A stretch of DNA of 64,000 nt, taken from the NCBI GenBank assembly GCA_029210565.1, contig JARGFQ010000002.1, forward strand, positions 283,936-347,935, read 5' to 3'. The stretch's first letter is position 1. Each line of letters starts with the position of its first letter. The translations under genes were made by a program, and so were the position numbers. Shown piece by piece: positions 51,554 through 60,256 of the stretch. The notes beneath the pieces are model-generated. The model was not told the origin of the DNA. It searched no databases and was given only the letters and a program-made list of their open reading frames with translations. The DNA is from Bacteroidales bacterium. GTDB lineage: Bacteria > Bacteroidota > Bacteroidia > Bacteroidales > VadinHA17.

Positions 51554-52471
51554 TTAAAAAGGCAAATCGAATGTCAGGGATGAAGCCGGAGTTATTACGC
51601 CTGTCTTATTGGTGAACCCGGTGTAATATGAAGCATTATACTCTTCGAGGGTCCCAACGAACAGATATGCGTCGGTGAACTTCAGATCGGTGCGGTCAGA
51701 ATTATCCACCGTCACTTCCCACAGTCCGTCGTTGTCAATATCTGCAACGATAATGTTTCCAACCGGCTTGGTGAGGTCTCCCGCTAACGGGGTGGCACCG
51801 ACTGCCGAGAGATATATCTTGCCTACATTGCCGGGTTTGAAGTCATAGTAAGCCACGAAGCCGATATTCCCCGGACCACCGGTGGTACATGCCCAGTCAC
51901 TGTTATCCAGGTAACTCTTAAATGCTATCACAATCCGGGGCGGTACATCACACTCAAGCAGGCAGAAAGTGACATTGCTTATGCCGGCTGGCTTGCCACT
52001 GGCATTGACCGGAGCATGCAGATCGCTGTCGCTCAGCACGCCATCTTCATAGAAGTAGACGTTGGCCGAAGATCCGCCTTTGACAATCACGGCACCGACC
52101 TTGTAGAACTTTTCTCCGATCATGATGCAATCTTCCATCTCAAATGACAGATAGTAGCCGTTTACTGTCACATCCAATCCATAAGGAAATCCCGTTTCAA
52201 AGTTTCCGAAATCAACTTTTTCCAGGCAAAGGTCAAAGTATTCAGGGTCATTCATGAAATGAGCACCTACTTCTGCGCATGTTCTGTTGCCTCCGTTATT
52301 TGAACCCGGAATGATCTGAGGAGTTACTCCTTCGAAAGAGTTCGCTGCAACACTCTCTTTTACAGGTGCGCCTTTCTCTTCTGCGCTGAGACTCATGTCA
52401 TCAGTCTTGTCGCAGGAAACCACTGCCAACGCTATGGCAAGGATCATTGATAAAAAGGTAATTTTTTTCAT
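51554..52471 (-). CDS. hypothetical secreted lipoprotein
   Basis: The 305-residue protein has a clear lipoprotein signal (MKKITFLSMILAIALAVVSC, acylated Cys at about 20). The mature part is beta-rich and has several Cys (TCAEVG, DLCLEKVDFG, EDCIM, FCLLECDVPP, DWACTTGG). Near the C-terminus IIVADIDNDGLWEVTVDNS resembles an EF-hand-like or VCBS-type calcium loop. It was not recognised as a named family. It is a single gene, opposite to the creatininase gene. Confidence 0.65.
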   Translation of the reverse strand: MKKITFLSMILAIALAVVSCDKTDDMSLSAEEKGAPVKESVAANSFEGVTPQIIPGSNNGGNRTCAEVGAHFMNDPEYFDLCLEKVDFGNFETGFPYGLDVTVNGYYLSFEMEDCIMIGEKFYKVGAVIVKGGSSANVYFYEDGVLSDSDLHAPVNASGKPAGISNVTFCLLECDVPPRIVIAFKSYLDNSDWACTTGGPGNIGFVAYYDFKPGNVGKIYLSAVGATPLAGDLTKPVGNIIVADIDNDGLWEVTVDNSDRTDLKFTDAYLFVGTLEEYNASYYTGFTNKTGVITPASSLTFDLPF

Positions 52472-52577
52472 ACTTATAATGATTTAAGTGATAACAACAG
52501 TATACTAACACAAAAATACGCCTGAGGTTTAGAAAAGTCAAAATAAACGGGATCCTTTTGACGAACGGAATCATTAT

Positions 52578-52585
52578 TATTTTTG
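52578..52585 (+). promoter_or_regulatory. -7 box for the creatininase-family gene (TATTTTTG)
   Basis: TATTTTTG matches TAnnTTTG, 50 bp before the ATG at 52636. Confidence 0.45.
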
Positions 52586-52635
52586 ATTAGTCCGGCGGAA
52601 GGATTAATTTTAATTGATTTTAAAAGTGTAAAACG

Positions 52636-53523
52636 ATGAGGAGAAATATTCTTGTGCTTTCCTTGCTAATACTCCCCCTCGCCATTGCGGGGCAGCAAAA
52701 AACAACATTAGGTATTCCATGCCAGCTGGAAGAGCTGACATCACCACAGTTTGCGGAGGCGGTTGAGCTTTCGGGGGGAGTATGCATCATTCCCATGGGC
52801 ATTATTGAGAAGCATTCCAGGCATCTGCCTCTCGGTACCGATCTCTATGAGGCACGCGACGCTGTCATCTCTGCAGCCCAAAAAGAGTATGCAGTGGTTT
52901 TCCCGCCCTATTATGCCGGACAGATATTCGAGGCGAAGCACCAGCCGGGAACCATTGCCTATAGTAACGACCTGATATGGCAGATGCTTGAGGAGAGTTG
53001 CGAAGAGCTTTCGCGAAACGGCATGAAAAAGATCATTATATTCAACGGGCACGGGGGAAGCACCTATTTTCTTCAATATTTTTGCCAGTCGCAACTGGCA
53101 GAGAGGAAAGACTACGTGGTTGTGCTCTTCCAGCCGGGAGCCGATCCTGAGCATGACAGGGAGATCAACGCACTGAAGAAGGCTAAGCTGGATGGCCATG
53201 CCGGAGAGGAGGAGACGGCTATGATGTCATATATAAGGCCTGACCTGGTTCATACGGATGTCATCGGCCAGGAATCAGGCGCTGATCTGAGAAGGCTGTC
53301 GCAACTGCCTAACGCCTTTACGGGCATTCACTGGTATGCCAGGTACCCTAACCATTTCGCCGGAGACTTTTTGGAACCCAATGCCAGGCTCGGAGAGCTT
53401 CTCATTGAGAAGGATGCTAAACAACTTGCCGGGCTGATACGTTATCTCAAGAACAATAATGATATTGAGCAGCTTCAGGATGAGTTCTTTGACCGGAGCG
53501 AGGCTCCCTTTAAAGCTAAATGA
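52636..53523 (+). CDS. creatininase-family amidohydrolase, exported
   Basis: The 295-residue protein begins with a probable signal peptide (MRRNILVLSLLILPLAIAG). The family metal-site motif is IPMGIIEKHSRHLPLGTD, giving Glu58, His60, His63 and Asp69 as candidate ligands. A second motif IIIFNGHGGSTYF and a third DGHAGEEETAMM (Asp, His, Glu) complete the creatininase pattern. Members open cyclic amides such as creatinine or hydrolyse formamides. An exported member with a signal peptide is less usual, and its substrate is unknown. An aldo/keto reductase gene follows after 89 bp. Confidence 0.85.
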   Translation: MRRNILVLSLLILPLAIAGQQKTTLGIPCQLEELTSPQFAEAVELSGGVCIIPMGIIEKHSRHLPLGTDLYEARDAVISAAQKEYAVVFPPYYAGQIFEAKHQPGTIAYSNDLIWQMLEESCEELSRNGMKKIIIFNGHGGSTYFLQYFCQSQLAERKDYVVVLFQPGADPEHDREINALKKAKLDGHAGEEETAMMSYIRPDLVHTDVIGQESGADLRRLSQLPNAFTGIHWYARYPNHFAGDFLEPNARLGELLIEKDAKQLAGLIRYLKNNNDIEQLQDEFFDRSEAPFKAK

Positions 53524-53612
53524 TATGAAACGTGCCTGGGCAAGAGCTCAGAAAAGGTTTTAATTATACTACATGCAAGTTCTATTCGGCCAAAAAATAA
53601 AAACCTAATCGG

Positions 53613-54566
53613 ATGAAAAGAAGAAAGTTTATTGCCGCGACAGCAGCTGCAGTGCCTGCCATCACCCTGTTCCCCGCTGATTTATCGGGAATAGCCAGGA
53701 AGATGGTTCCTGGAAAGCTTGAGAAAAGATCCCTCGGCAGGACCGGGGAGATGCTCTCTGTTATCGGATTCGGAGGGATCGTGGTCATGAACGCAACGCC
53801 TGCAGAAGCGTCTGAGCGCGTAAGGGAGGCAATAGATGCCGGGATTAACTATTTTGATGTTGCCCCGTCATACGGTGATGCGGAAGTTAAACTGGGTCCC
53901 GCCCTTGAACCCTACCGCAAGGATGTCTTCCTGGCCTGCAAGACCACGATGAGGACAAAAGACGAAGCCCGGAAGGAGCTGGAGCAGTCGCTCAAGAACA
54001 TGCGCACCGACTACTTCGACCTGTATCAGCATCATGCCGTTACCGAACTGGCAGATGTTGACACCCTGCTTGGCCCCGGGGGGGCTATGGAGACCTTCGA
54101 GGAAGCCCGTAAAGAAGGGAAGATCAGGTTTATCGGGTTCTCGGCACACTCTGTTGAGGCTGCCATGGCGCTGATGGAGAGGTTTGACTTTGACACCATA
54201 CTTTTCCCGTTTAACTATGCTACCTGGCATGCCGGCAACTTCGGACCGCAGGTGATGGCAAAAGCGAAGGAGAAGAACATGGGTATCCTGGCCCTGAAGG
54301 CGATGGCGAGAGGACCGTGGCCTGAGGGTGCGGACAGGTCGGCCCACCCCAAATGCTGGTACGAGCCGCTCATTACAGTGGAAGATATAACGATGGGCCT
54401 GCGGTTTACCCTCTCGCATCCTGTAACGGCAGCCATCCCTCCGGGAGATGAAAATCTGTTCATGAAGGCGCTGGCTCTCGCTGACAGGCTGAAGCCCCTT
54501 GACGAATCAGAGGTTCTGCACATTAAAGAGAAGGCGCTGAAAGAAGTTCCGCTGTTTAAGGCCTGA
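53613..54566 (+). CDS. aldo/keto reductase with Tat-like signal
   Basis: The 317-residue protein has the N-terminus MKRRKFIAATAAAVPAI, a twin-arginine-type signal followed by a hydrophobic stretch, so export in folded form is likely. The catalytic tetrad of the family is visible: Asp82 and Tyr87 in FDVAPSYGDAEV, Lys110 in LACKTTMR and His140/141 in LYQHH. These enzymes reduce aldehydes or ketones with NADPH, or act on sugars. A periplasmic member is often found with sugar-acting enzymes in Bacteroidota. It may be cotranscribed with the creatininase-family gene. No iron-sulfur C-terminus is present. Confidence 0.88.
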   Translation: MKRRKFIAATAAAVPAITLFPADLSGIARKMVPGKLEKRSLGRTGEMLSVIGFGGIVVMNATPAEASERVREAIDAGINYFDVAPSYGDAEVKLGPALEPYRKDVFLACKTTMRTKDEARKELEQSLKNMRTDYFDLYQHHAVTELADVDTLLGPGGAMETFEEARKEGKIRFIGFSAHSVEAAMALMERFDFDTILFPFNYATWHAGNFGPQVMAKAKEKNMGILALKAMARGPWPEGADRSAHPKCWYEPLITVEDITMGLRFTLSHPVTAAIPPGDENLFMKALALADRLKPLDESEVLHIKEKALKEVPLFKA

Positions 54567-54589
54567 GACTTACCAACGGCAGTCTGGCT

Positions 54590-54776
54590 CAGTTGAAACC
54601 TGACCGGTCGCAGCCTGGCTCAGTCGTATCCAGCCTTGACTGTGGCCTTCAATAGTCGTATCCTGACTTAGTTGTAGCCCGCCTGACTGTGGTCTTCATC
54701 AGTCGTTTCCTGACTGACCAAAGCGATTCTGCCGGTTTACTGAAGCGGATCTGCCAGTTTTGTTCAGAGCGTCACT
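54590..54776. repeat. degenerate tandem repeats built on CTGACT/CAGTCG
   Basis: Roughly 190 bp between two convergent genes consist of related words. TTGACTGTGGCCTTCAATAG recurs as CTGACTGTGGTCTTCATCAG about 47 bp later, each followed by TCGTATCCTGACT or TCGTTTCCTGACT. A final pair of units, GCGATTCTGCCGGTTT and GCGGATCTGCCAGTTTT, lies near 54723-54762. No gene or T-run terminator was seen. Confidence 0.6.
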
Positions 54777-55841
54777 CTACTTTTTCTGGAAATCGAGTTC
54801 TCCCTTCATGGCCTTGCTCAGGAACTCGCCGCCAGGGGTCAATTCATAGTTCCACGACTTGAGCATCTGGGGCCACCATTCGGGATCGTAGATCCAGCAC
54901 ATCCAGCTTATCCCACGATCCTCGAGGAACCTGATGATGCGATTGCCATAGTCGTGGTAATCAGGTGATGCCATGTCTGTGTGCAGCCCGAACTCGGTGG
55001 CAACCACAGGTACTGAGCCGGCTGCAAATGCGAAGTTCTCCTCCCACCTGGGCTCCCACGGCTGACCGCGCTTGAAGGCATAGGGGTGTGTTACATAGGC
55101 TATTCCCTCGGCATTTACCGGGTCATCGCGGAGAGGGGAGAGGTCATAGGCCCAGTCGAGTCCCGCCACCAGCGGTATGGTCTCCCTGTCATAAGCCCTT
55201 ATGAGGCTGATCATATGCTCATTTATCTTCTTCCACTCCGACCAGGGCAGTGAGCCCAGCTCGCCGCGGTAGATAGTCGGCTCGTTAAAGAGCTCATAGA
55301 ATGCGACCGTATTATGTCCGGCGAAGTTACGTGCAATGGTTCTCCAGAACTCGTATGTCTCCGTCTTCGTGGTGTTGTACATCGGGTCCTGGAAGAGCTC
55401 CATCCAGAGGTTGCCGATGGAATGCCAGTCGATTATCACATACATGCCCAGGTCGGTGCACCACTCCACTGCCTCCAGCAGCAGTCCCACGTATTTTTTA
55501 GGCGTCCGTTCGCGCCATGCCACGGGGTGGACCGGTATGCGGACAATCATTGCGCCGGCTTTTTTAACCTGCTCGAAATGAGCTTTGTTCCAGTGACCCT
55601 GCCGCTCGATCTTGTCAGGGTCCGAGATTGATAATCCGCGAAAGAGAACGCTCTCACCGTCCGGGGTAACGAATTTATTGCCCTGTACTTTAATAAGGGG
55701 AAGGGTCTTTGCCTTTGGGTCAGGATCCGGTCGCGAAGTCGGGTCGCCGAAATACCACGGTTTGGCATCCTGGGCCAACAGGCTTGGGAGTATCAGCATC
55801 AGGATAAGCAATAATGCCGCAAAGATTTTTATCTGTTTCAT
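54777..55841 (-). CDS. glycoside hydrolase family 5-like (cellulase-family) enzyme
   Basis: The 354-residue protein starts at the ATG at 55841; upstream codons read into the promoter region. A signal peptide spans about residues 1-23 (ending LLAQ). The barrel contains FRGLSISDPDK, RIPVHPVAWR and YVIIDWH. The acid/base Glu187 is in FYELFNEPT and the nucleophile Glu283 in VVATEFGLH, the GH5 pair. It ends without a carbohydrate-binding domain. Members cut beta-glucans, mannans or related glycans; the subfamily was not determined. It is a single gene. Confidence 0.9.
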   Translation of the reverse strand: MKQIKIFAALLLILMLILPSLLAQDAKPWYFGDPTSRPDPDPKAKTLPLIKVQGNKFVTPDGESVLFRGLSISDPDKIERQGHWNKAHFEQVKKAGAMIVRIPVHPVAWRERTPKKYVGLLLEAVEWCTDLGMYVIIDWHSIGNLWMELFQDPMYNTTKTETYEFWRTIARNFAGHNTVAFYELFNEPTIYRGELGSLPWSEWKKINEHMISLIRAYDRETIPLVAGLDWAYDLSPLRDDPVNAEGIAYVTHPYAFKRGQPWEPRWEENFAFAAGSVPVVATEFGLHTDMASPDYHDYGNRIIRFLEDRGISWMCWIYDPEWWPQMLKSWNYELTPGGEFLSKAMKGELDFQKK

Positions 55842-56011
55842 CATTACTGTGAGTATTGTTACGGAATTCATTTCCCAGTCAAAATGGAAAACCAATATAT
55901 GAATATAAAAAATACCCGAAAGAATTAATGATGATTTTTCAAAGGTGGTAATCCGGGAAAGATGTTATACCTGAATTTCATTTCGTAAATTGCAGCTAAA
56001 ACCTGCTGATA

Positions 56012-56689
56012 ATGAAGCCTTTTATTATTCTGCACAATTCCGTGACCCTTGATGGATCACTGACCGGGTTCTTGCCTGACATGGAGCTACATTACAGGCT
56101 TGCCGGAAGCTTTCAGCCTGATGCAAATCTGATTGGTTCTGAGACAGTGATAACAGGTCAGGAGATGTTCGGGAACGGAATACTAAATGAAGAACCAGGC
56201 GATTTCGTCACACCTGTACGTGACAGAAGACTTCCCTGGTGGGTTATTGTTGATTCGGGAGGACGGTTAAAAGGGATGCTCCATACCTGCCGCCGATTCG
56301 AATACTGTAAGGATGTCATTCTGCTTGTTTCGGAACTTACACCGGAAGATTACATTAAACACCTTGTGGAAAGAAAATACAGATATATATGCACGGGGGG
56401 TGAGAAAGTGGATTTGCAGGCGGCATTATCGGTTCTTTCAAAGAAGTACGGAGTCAACCGGATTGTGACTGACACCGGTAGCATTCTGGGTAATCTGCTT
56501 CTCGATAAACAACTCGTTGATGAGGTCAGCGTTCTGGTTCATCCTATGATCAAGGGCATAGATTCGTATAACATGTTCTGCAATATCCCCTCCGAGGTGC
56601 AACTCAGTCTGATAAAGGAGGAAAAATTTGATAACGGATGCGTCTGGATTGTCTATAAAACCAAGTATAATGATACGAGGTTGTCTTAA
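56012..56689 (+). CDS. RibD C-terminal-type dihydrofolate-reductase-fold protein
   Basis: The 225-residue cytoplasmic protein has the RibD_C/DHFR-like fold. It opens PFIILHNSVTLDGSLTGFLPDMELHYRLA, and the later YRYICTGGEKVDLQAALSVLSKKYGVNRIVTDTGSILGNLLLDKQLVDEVSVLVHPMIKG is typical of the NADPH-binding core. Such proteins reduce a riboflavin-pathway or similar pyrimidine/pterin intermediate, and stand-alone members have mixed substrates. The last codons (DTRLS) and stop lie inside the 5' arm of a strong terminator. No deaminase domain is attached. Confidence 0.82.
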   Translation: MKPFIILHNSVTLDGSLTGFLPDMELHYRLAGSFQPDANLIGSETVITGQEMFGNGILNEEPGDFVTPVRDRRLPWWVIVDSGGRLKGMLHTCRRFEYCKDVILLVSELTPEDYIKHLVERKYRYICTGGEKVDLQAALSVLSKKYGVNRIVTDTGSILGNLLLDKQLVDEVSVLVHPMIKGIDSYNMFCNIPSEVQLSLIKEEKFDNGCVWIVYKTKYNDTRLS

Positions 56690-56737
56690 GTGGATTTATA
56701 AACCGGTTGGTTTACCTTGAGACAACCTCGTCTTTTT
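56675..56737 (+). terminator. terminator overlapping the end of the RibD-like gene
   Basis: ACGAGGTTGTCTTAAG (56675-56690) and CTTGAGACAACCTCGT (56716-56731) pair at 15 of 16 positions around a 25-nt loop, followed by CTTTTTG. The 5' arm covers the last codons and stop codon at 56687-56689. Confidence 0.75.
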
Positions 56738-56777
56738 GCCGCATCACACGTACGGCAAGTGTATTAAGGCCGATGCC

Positions 56778-57461
56778 TTATTTTACTGCTTCCTTGTAGA
56801 ACTCAGCCACCTTATTCCAGTTGACTACGTTCCAGAAGTTGCCGACGTATTCAGGTCTGCGGTTCTGATACTTCAGATAGTATGCATGCTCCCACACATC
56901 AAGAGCGAGAACCGGTGTGCCGCGCTTTGATGAGACATCCATCAGCGGGTTGTCCTGGTTCGGGGTCTGGGAGACGAAGAGCTTACCGTTGGCATCAACT
57001 GCCAGCCATGCCCATCCGCTTCCGAACTGGGTCTTGGCGGCATTTTCAAATTCTGTTTTGAACCTGTCGAATGATCCGAAGGTCTTGTTTATCGCATCCA
57101 TCAGGGCGCCTTCAGGCTCTCCGCCGGCGTTGGGGCCCATCACCTGCCAGAAAAGCATATGGTTGTAGTATCCGCCTCCGTTGTTGCGGATAGCTGCAGG
57201 GAATGCGCTCACCTTTGCAAATATGTCTTCAAGAGAAAGGTGGTCAATCTTGTTTTCTGTTGCTGCCTTGACAAAGTTGTCAAAATATGCCTTGTGATGT
57301 TTGGAGTAATGTATCTCCATCGTCTGTGCGTCAATGTAGGGCTCCAGCGCACTGTATTCGTACGGAAGCTCCGGAAATGTGTATCCTTGTGCCATAGTTT
57401 TGTTGGTTACTGTTATGAGACTGAAAATGAAAGTGATAAGTAAAAGCGCTTTTGTTTTCAT
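56778..57461 (-). CDS. sodB: iron/manganese superoxide dismutase, exported
   Basis: The 227-residue enzyme turns superoxide into oxygen and hydrogen peroxide. The first 24 residues (MKTKALLLITFIFSLITVTNKTMAQ) are a signal peptide, so it works outside the cytoplasm. The mature part is canonical: TFPELPYEYSALEPYIDAQTMEIHYSKHHKAY, with metal ligands His51, His101 (YYNHMLFW), Asp188 and His192 (DVWEHAYY). Gly/Gln signatures near residues 146-148 (TQFGSGWAWL) fit Fe- or cambialistic enzymes, but metal choice cannot be fixed. Single gene, divergent from the zinc peptidase gene. Confidence 0.96.
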   Translation of the reverse strand: MKTKALLLITFIFSLITVTNKTMAQGYTFPELPYEYSALEPYIDAQTMEIHYSKHHKAYFDNFVKAATENKIDHLSLEDIFAKVSAFPAAIRNNGGGYYNHMLFWQVMGPNAGGEPEGALMDAINKTFGSFDRFKTEFENAAKTQFGSGWAWLAVDANGKLFVSQTPNQDNPLMDVSSKRGTPVLALDVWEHAYYLKYQNRRPEYVGNFWNVVNWNKVAEFYKEAVK

Positions 57462-57500
57462 TGTTGTGTTGTTTTATTTGCTAAACATTGTCGCTGACGA

Positions 57501-57531
57501 TTTGTTCACGACCTGACTTTTTATAAATTTG
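57501..57531 (+). promoter_or_regulatory. promoter for the zinc peptidase gene (TTTG, 19 bp, TAAATTTG)
   Basis: TTTG at 57501-57504 and TAAATTTG at 57524-57531 match the -33 and -7 consensus of the Bacteroidota primary sigma factor with the correct 19-bp spacing. The ATG is at 57587. Confidence 0.7.
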
Positions 57532-57586
57532 AAATGATTTAGAAACCCTGAAAAGATAAAGTTACGAAACATCAAAAACTAATAGC

Positions 57587-58426
57587 ATGAAATGGCAGGG
57601 ACGTCGCGGCAGTAACAATATTGAAGACCGGAGGGGTCTGAGTACCGGCACCAAAGTTATGGGCGGAGGTATAGGCACTCTGGTAATTATTCTCCTGGTA
57701 ATGCTGCTGGGAGGTGATCCGCAGAGTGTTATTGAGCAGATGGACCCTGGGACGGCCACCGGTCCCTATGAATCCTCTGAGGCTGAAGACCAGATGGCTC
57801 AGTTTGTCTCAGTGGTGCTGGCCGATGTGGAGGATGTCTGGACCGAGATCTTCAGGCAGTCGGGGGCGACATACCGCGAGCCCACGCTGGTGCTTTTCCG
57901 CGACCAGGTGCAGTCGGCCTGCGGATACGCAACCGCAGCAAGCGGTCCCTTCTACTGTCCGGCCGACATGAAGGTATATATCGATCTGAGTTTCTGTGAT
58001 GATCTGGCAACAAAGTACGGTGCCCAGGGTGATTTTGCGATCGCCTATGTCATTGCACACGAGGTGGGGCATCACGTACAGAATCTCCTCGGTATCCTTG
58101 ACGAGGTCACTGCCGAGCGGCAGCGTCTCAGTGAGGTAAGGGCCAACCAGCTCACTGTAAGGCTGGAGCTGCAGGCCGACTTCTTTGCAGGAGTATGGGC
58201 CCACCATGCCAGCAGGATGTTCAACAGCCTCGAGGAGGGAGACATAGAGGAGGCACTCAATGCGGCTGCCTCCATCGGTGATGACGTGCTGCAGAAGAAA
58301 TACCAGGGCAGGGTGGTACCCGATACCTTCACCCACGGTACTGCCACCCAGCGTTCAAGCTGGCTGCGTAAGGGATGGGTGACAGGCGATGTTAGCCAGG
58401 GAGACACCTTTTCTGCTGCTATTTAA
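57587..58426 (+). CDS. neutral zinc metallopeptidase (YpfJ-like)
   Basis: The 279-residue protein matches the putative neutral zinc metallopeptidase family. It starts MKWQGRRGSNNIEDRRG and has one membrane helix (about 26-42). The catalytic part carries CGYATAASGPFYCPADMKVYIDLSF and the zinc site AIAYVIAHEVGHHVQNLLG (His158, Glu159, His162). A later ELQADFFAGVWAHH (Glu/Asp) provides the third ligand, and the end has RSSWLRKGW. The substrate is unknown. It has its own promoter and converges on the phosphofructokinase gene. Confidence 0.92.
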   Translation: MKWQGRRGSNNIEDRRGLSTGTKVMGGGIGTLVIILLVMLLGGDPQSVIEQMDPGTATGPYESSEAEDQMAQFVSVVLADVEDVWTEIFRQSGATYREPTLVLFRDQVQSACGYATAASGPFYCPADMKVYIDLSFCDDLATKYGAQGDFAIAYVIAHEVGHHVQNLLGILDEVTAERQRLSEVRANQLTVRLELQADFFAGVWAHHASRMFNSLEEGDIEEALNAAASIGDDVLQKKYQGRVVPDTFTHGTATQRSSWLRKGWVTGDVSQGDTFSAAI

Positions 58427-58539
58427 TGTATCAGCAGCATCTGGAGGCTTCGGCGTGAACAGGTCACTCTCAGCTATGGCGATGCGGAGCAGGATTTTGA
58501 CCGCACAGTTCACTGAGCCTCCCGCTGCCACCGTGCTGA

Positions 58540-59868
58540 TCAGTTCTTCATGCTGACGGGCTGCCCTGTAGCTTCCAGTACATTCCACCACAGCTCGCCG
58601 CCTATGTCTATCTTCTTGCGTTTTGCAACTGTGACGGGGATGGGAACAAGGGTAAACCTGTCATTCCAGAAGCCTGCCACGAAGTCGGTCTTGCCGGCCA
58701 TAGCGGCATGTACCGCATTCTGCGACAGGAGGCTGCAGAACTTGCTGTCGTTGGCGATGGCAGGAGCGCTGCGGATTATATAGCTCGGGTCGATATATTT
58801 TATTGAATGGCGGAAGCCAGCAGCGTTGAACTCCTCCTTTATCTTCTGCTTCAGGTATACTCCGATATCCCTTAACTTGAGATTACCGGAGGCATCTTTC
58901 TCCTGGTTCTCCGGGTCGAGCAGATCCTGGCCTGCTCCCTCGGCCACAACAACAACGGCATGATGCCTCTCCTCAAGGCGCTTGCGCAGCACACTCAGGA
59001 ATCCCATCGGACCGTGGAGGTCAAAGGGGAGCTCCGGCACCAGCACGAAGTTCACCTCCTGGATGGCCAGGGCGGCACTGGCAGCTATGAACCCCGACTC
59101 CCGTCCCATCAACTTGACCAGGGCAATGCCGTTATAGGCCCCTGCAGCTTCATTGTGGGCGTGCCTGATGACATCATTGGCGATTGAGAAGGCCGTCTCA
59201 AATCCGAAGGACTTCTGAATCAGGTCGATGTCATTGTCTATCGTCTTCGGGATGCCTGCCACCGCTATCTTCAGCTTCCTCTTCTTTATCTCCTCATGTA
59301 TGGCATGAGTGCCGCGGAGGGTGCCGTCACCTCCGATGCAAAAGAGAATGTTGAGATTCATTATCTCAATGGTGTCAACCATCTTACTTACCTCCTGGTG
59401 GCCGCGCGACGTGCCGAGGATGGTCCCTCCGGTGAGGTGTATATAGTTCACCAGCGACGGGGTTAGCTCAATCACCGGATGGTTGTAGTCGCAGTTAAGG
59501 CCCTCGTAACCGTACCTGATACCCACTATCCGGGACACACCATACCGGTAGTAAAGTTGGTTGAAGAGGCTGCGTATGACGTTGTTCAGCCCGGGGCATA
59601 GCCCACCGCAGGTCACTATGCCCACCTTGGTCTTGGCCGGCTCGAAGAAGATCTTTTCCTTCGGGCCGGCCTTCTCAAATGATATGGGTGTCTGGTCGTT
59701 ACCGCGGTACCTGTTGAAGCTCTCCAGGGTGACATCGTAGAGCACCCTCTCGTCATCACTGACGAATTTGTATACCGGGCTGCCTGGCTTGCGGTTCTGT
59801 TTTAGGGGAGAGGTCACATTGCCCTTTCCGAGAGTGGGCACCAGGAAATCTACGTATTTCATTGGCAT
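58540..59868 (-). CDS. pfkA: ATP-dependent 6-phosphofructokinase
   Basis: The 442-residue enzyme phosphorylates fructose 6-phosphate. The PFK signature regions are GIVTCGGLCPGLNNVIRSLF, GGTILGTSRG, FCIGGDGTLRGTH and AVAGIPKTIDNDIDLIQKSFGFETAF. The GGDGT (Gly after the Asp) agrees with ATP rather than pyrophosphate as donor. The protein is longer than E. coli PfkA (320) and belongs to the long clade found in Bacteroidota, spirochaetes and plants. Start MPMKYVDF at 59868, or MKYVDF at 59862. A TAnnTTTG box lies upstream. Confidence 0.92.
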   Translation of the reverse strand: MPMKYVDFLVPTLGKGNVTSPLKQNRKPGSPVYKFVSDDERVLYDVTLESFNRYRGNDQTPISFEKAGPKEKIFFEPAKTKVGIVTCGGLCPGLNNVIRSLFNQLYYRYGVSRIVGIRYGYEGLNCDYNHPVIELTPSLVNYIHLTGGTILGTSRGHQEVSKMVDTIEIMNLNILFCIGGDGTLRGTHAIHEEIKKRKLKIAVAGIPKTIDNDIDLIQKSFGFETAFSIANDVIRHAHNEAAGAYNGIALVKLMGRESGFIAASAALAIQEVNFVLVPELPFDLHGPMGFLSVLRKRLEERHHAVVVVAEGAGQDLLDPENQEKDASGNLKLRDIGVYLKQKIKEEFNAAGFRHSIKYIDPSYIIRSAPAIANDSKFCSLLSQNAVHAAMAGKTDFVAGFWNDRFTLVPIPVTVAKRKKIDIGGELWWNVLEATGQPVSMKN

Positions 59869-60256
59869 GAGATTACTGAATGTGTGGTGTGCCGCCGGCT
59901 TGAGTCTGCCAGCATGTTCAAAGATAGAAAATTTTGCTGGTGCGGGCTGTTATTGATGGGGCAGCGGTTGGACTGACGGGGTCATACTGCAGATAAACTG
60001 TAATAAGATGGTATTCTGAACCATAGATTGTACTGACATAAATCCACAGTCAAATTATAGGAACTGATTCAATAAGCAGAAACCGGAGAGGTCGTTGATT
60101 TCATAATGAGTCATCTAACTTCTGATCTACTATTTGCACTCACACGCTAATGGTGAAGCGACTGTTATATGATGATCAAATGTCGTGTAAATGTCGTATT
60201 CTTTTGGTTGGACTGTTACCCTGATCAGCCTGACATTTGTGACAAAATAAAAGAAA
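59869..60256. other. intergenic region between divergent pfkA and the XRE membrane protein gene
   Basis: The 388 bp hold the pfkA promoter candidate at 59919-59926. No gene, strong hairpin or further TAnnTTTG box for the plus-strand gene at 60257 was found with confidence. Codon-like structure is absent in all frames. Confidence 0.4.
59919..59926 (-). promoter_or_regulatory. -7 box for pfkA (TATCTTTG)
   Basis: The minus strand reads TATCTTTG, matching TAnnTTTG, 51 bp before the start at 59868. Confidence 0.45.
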
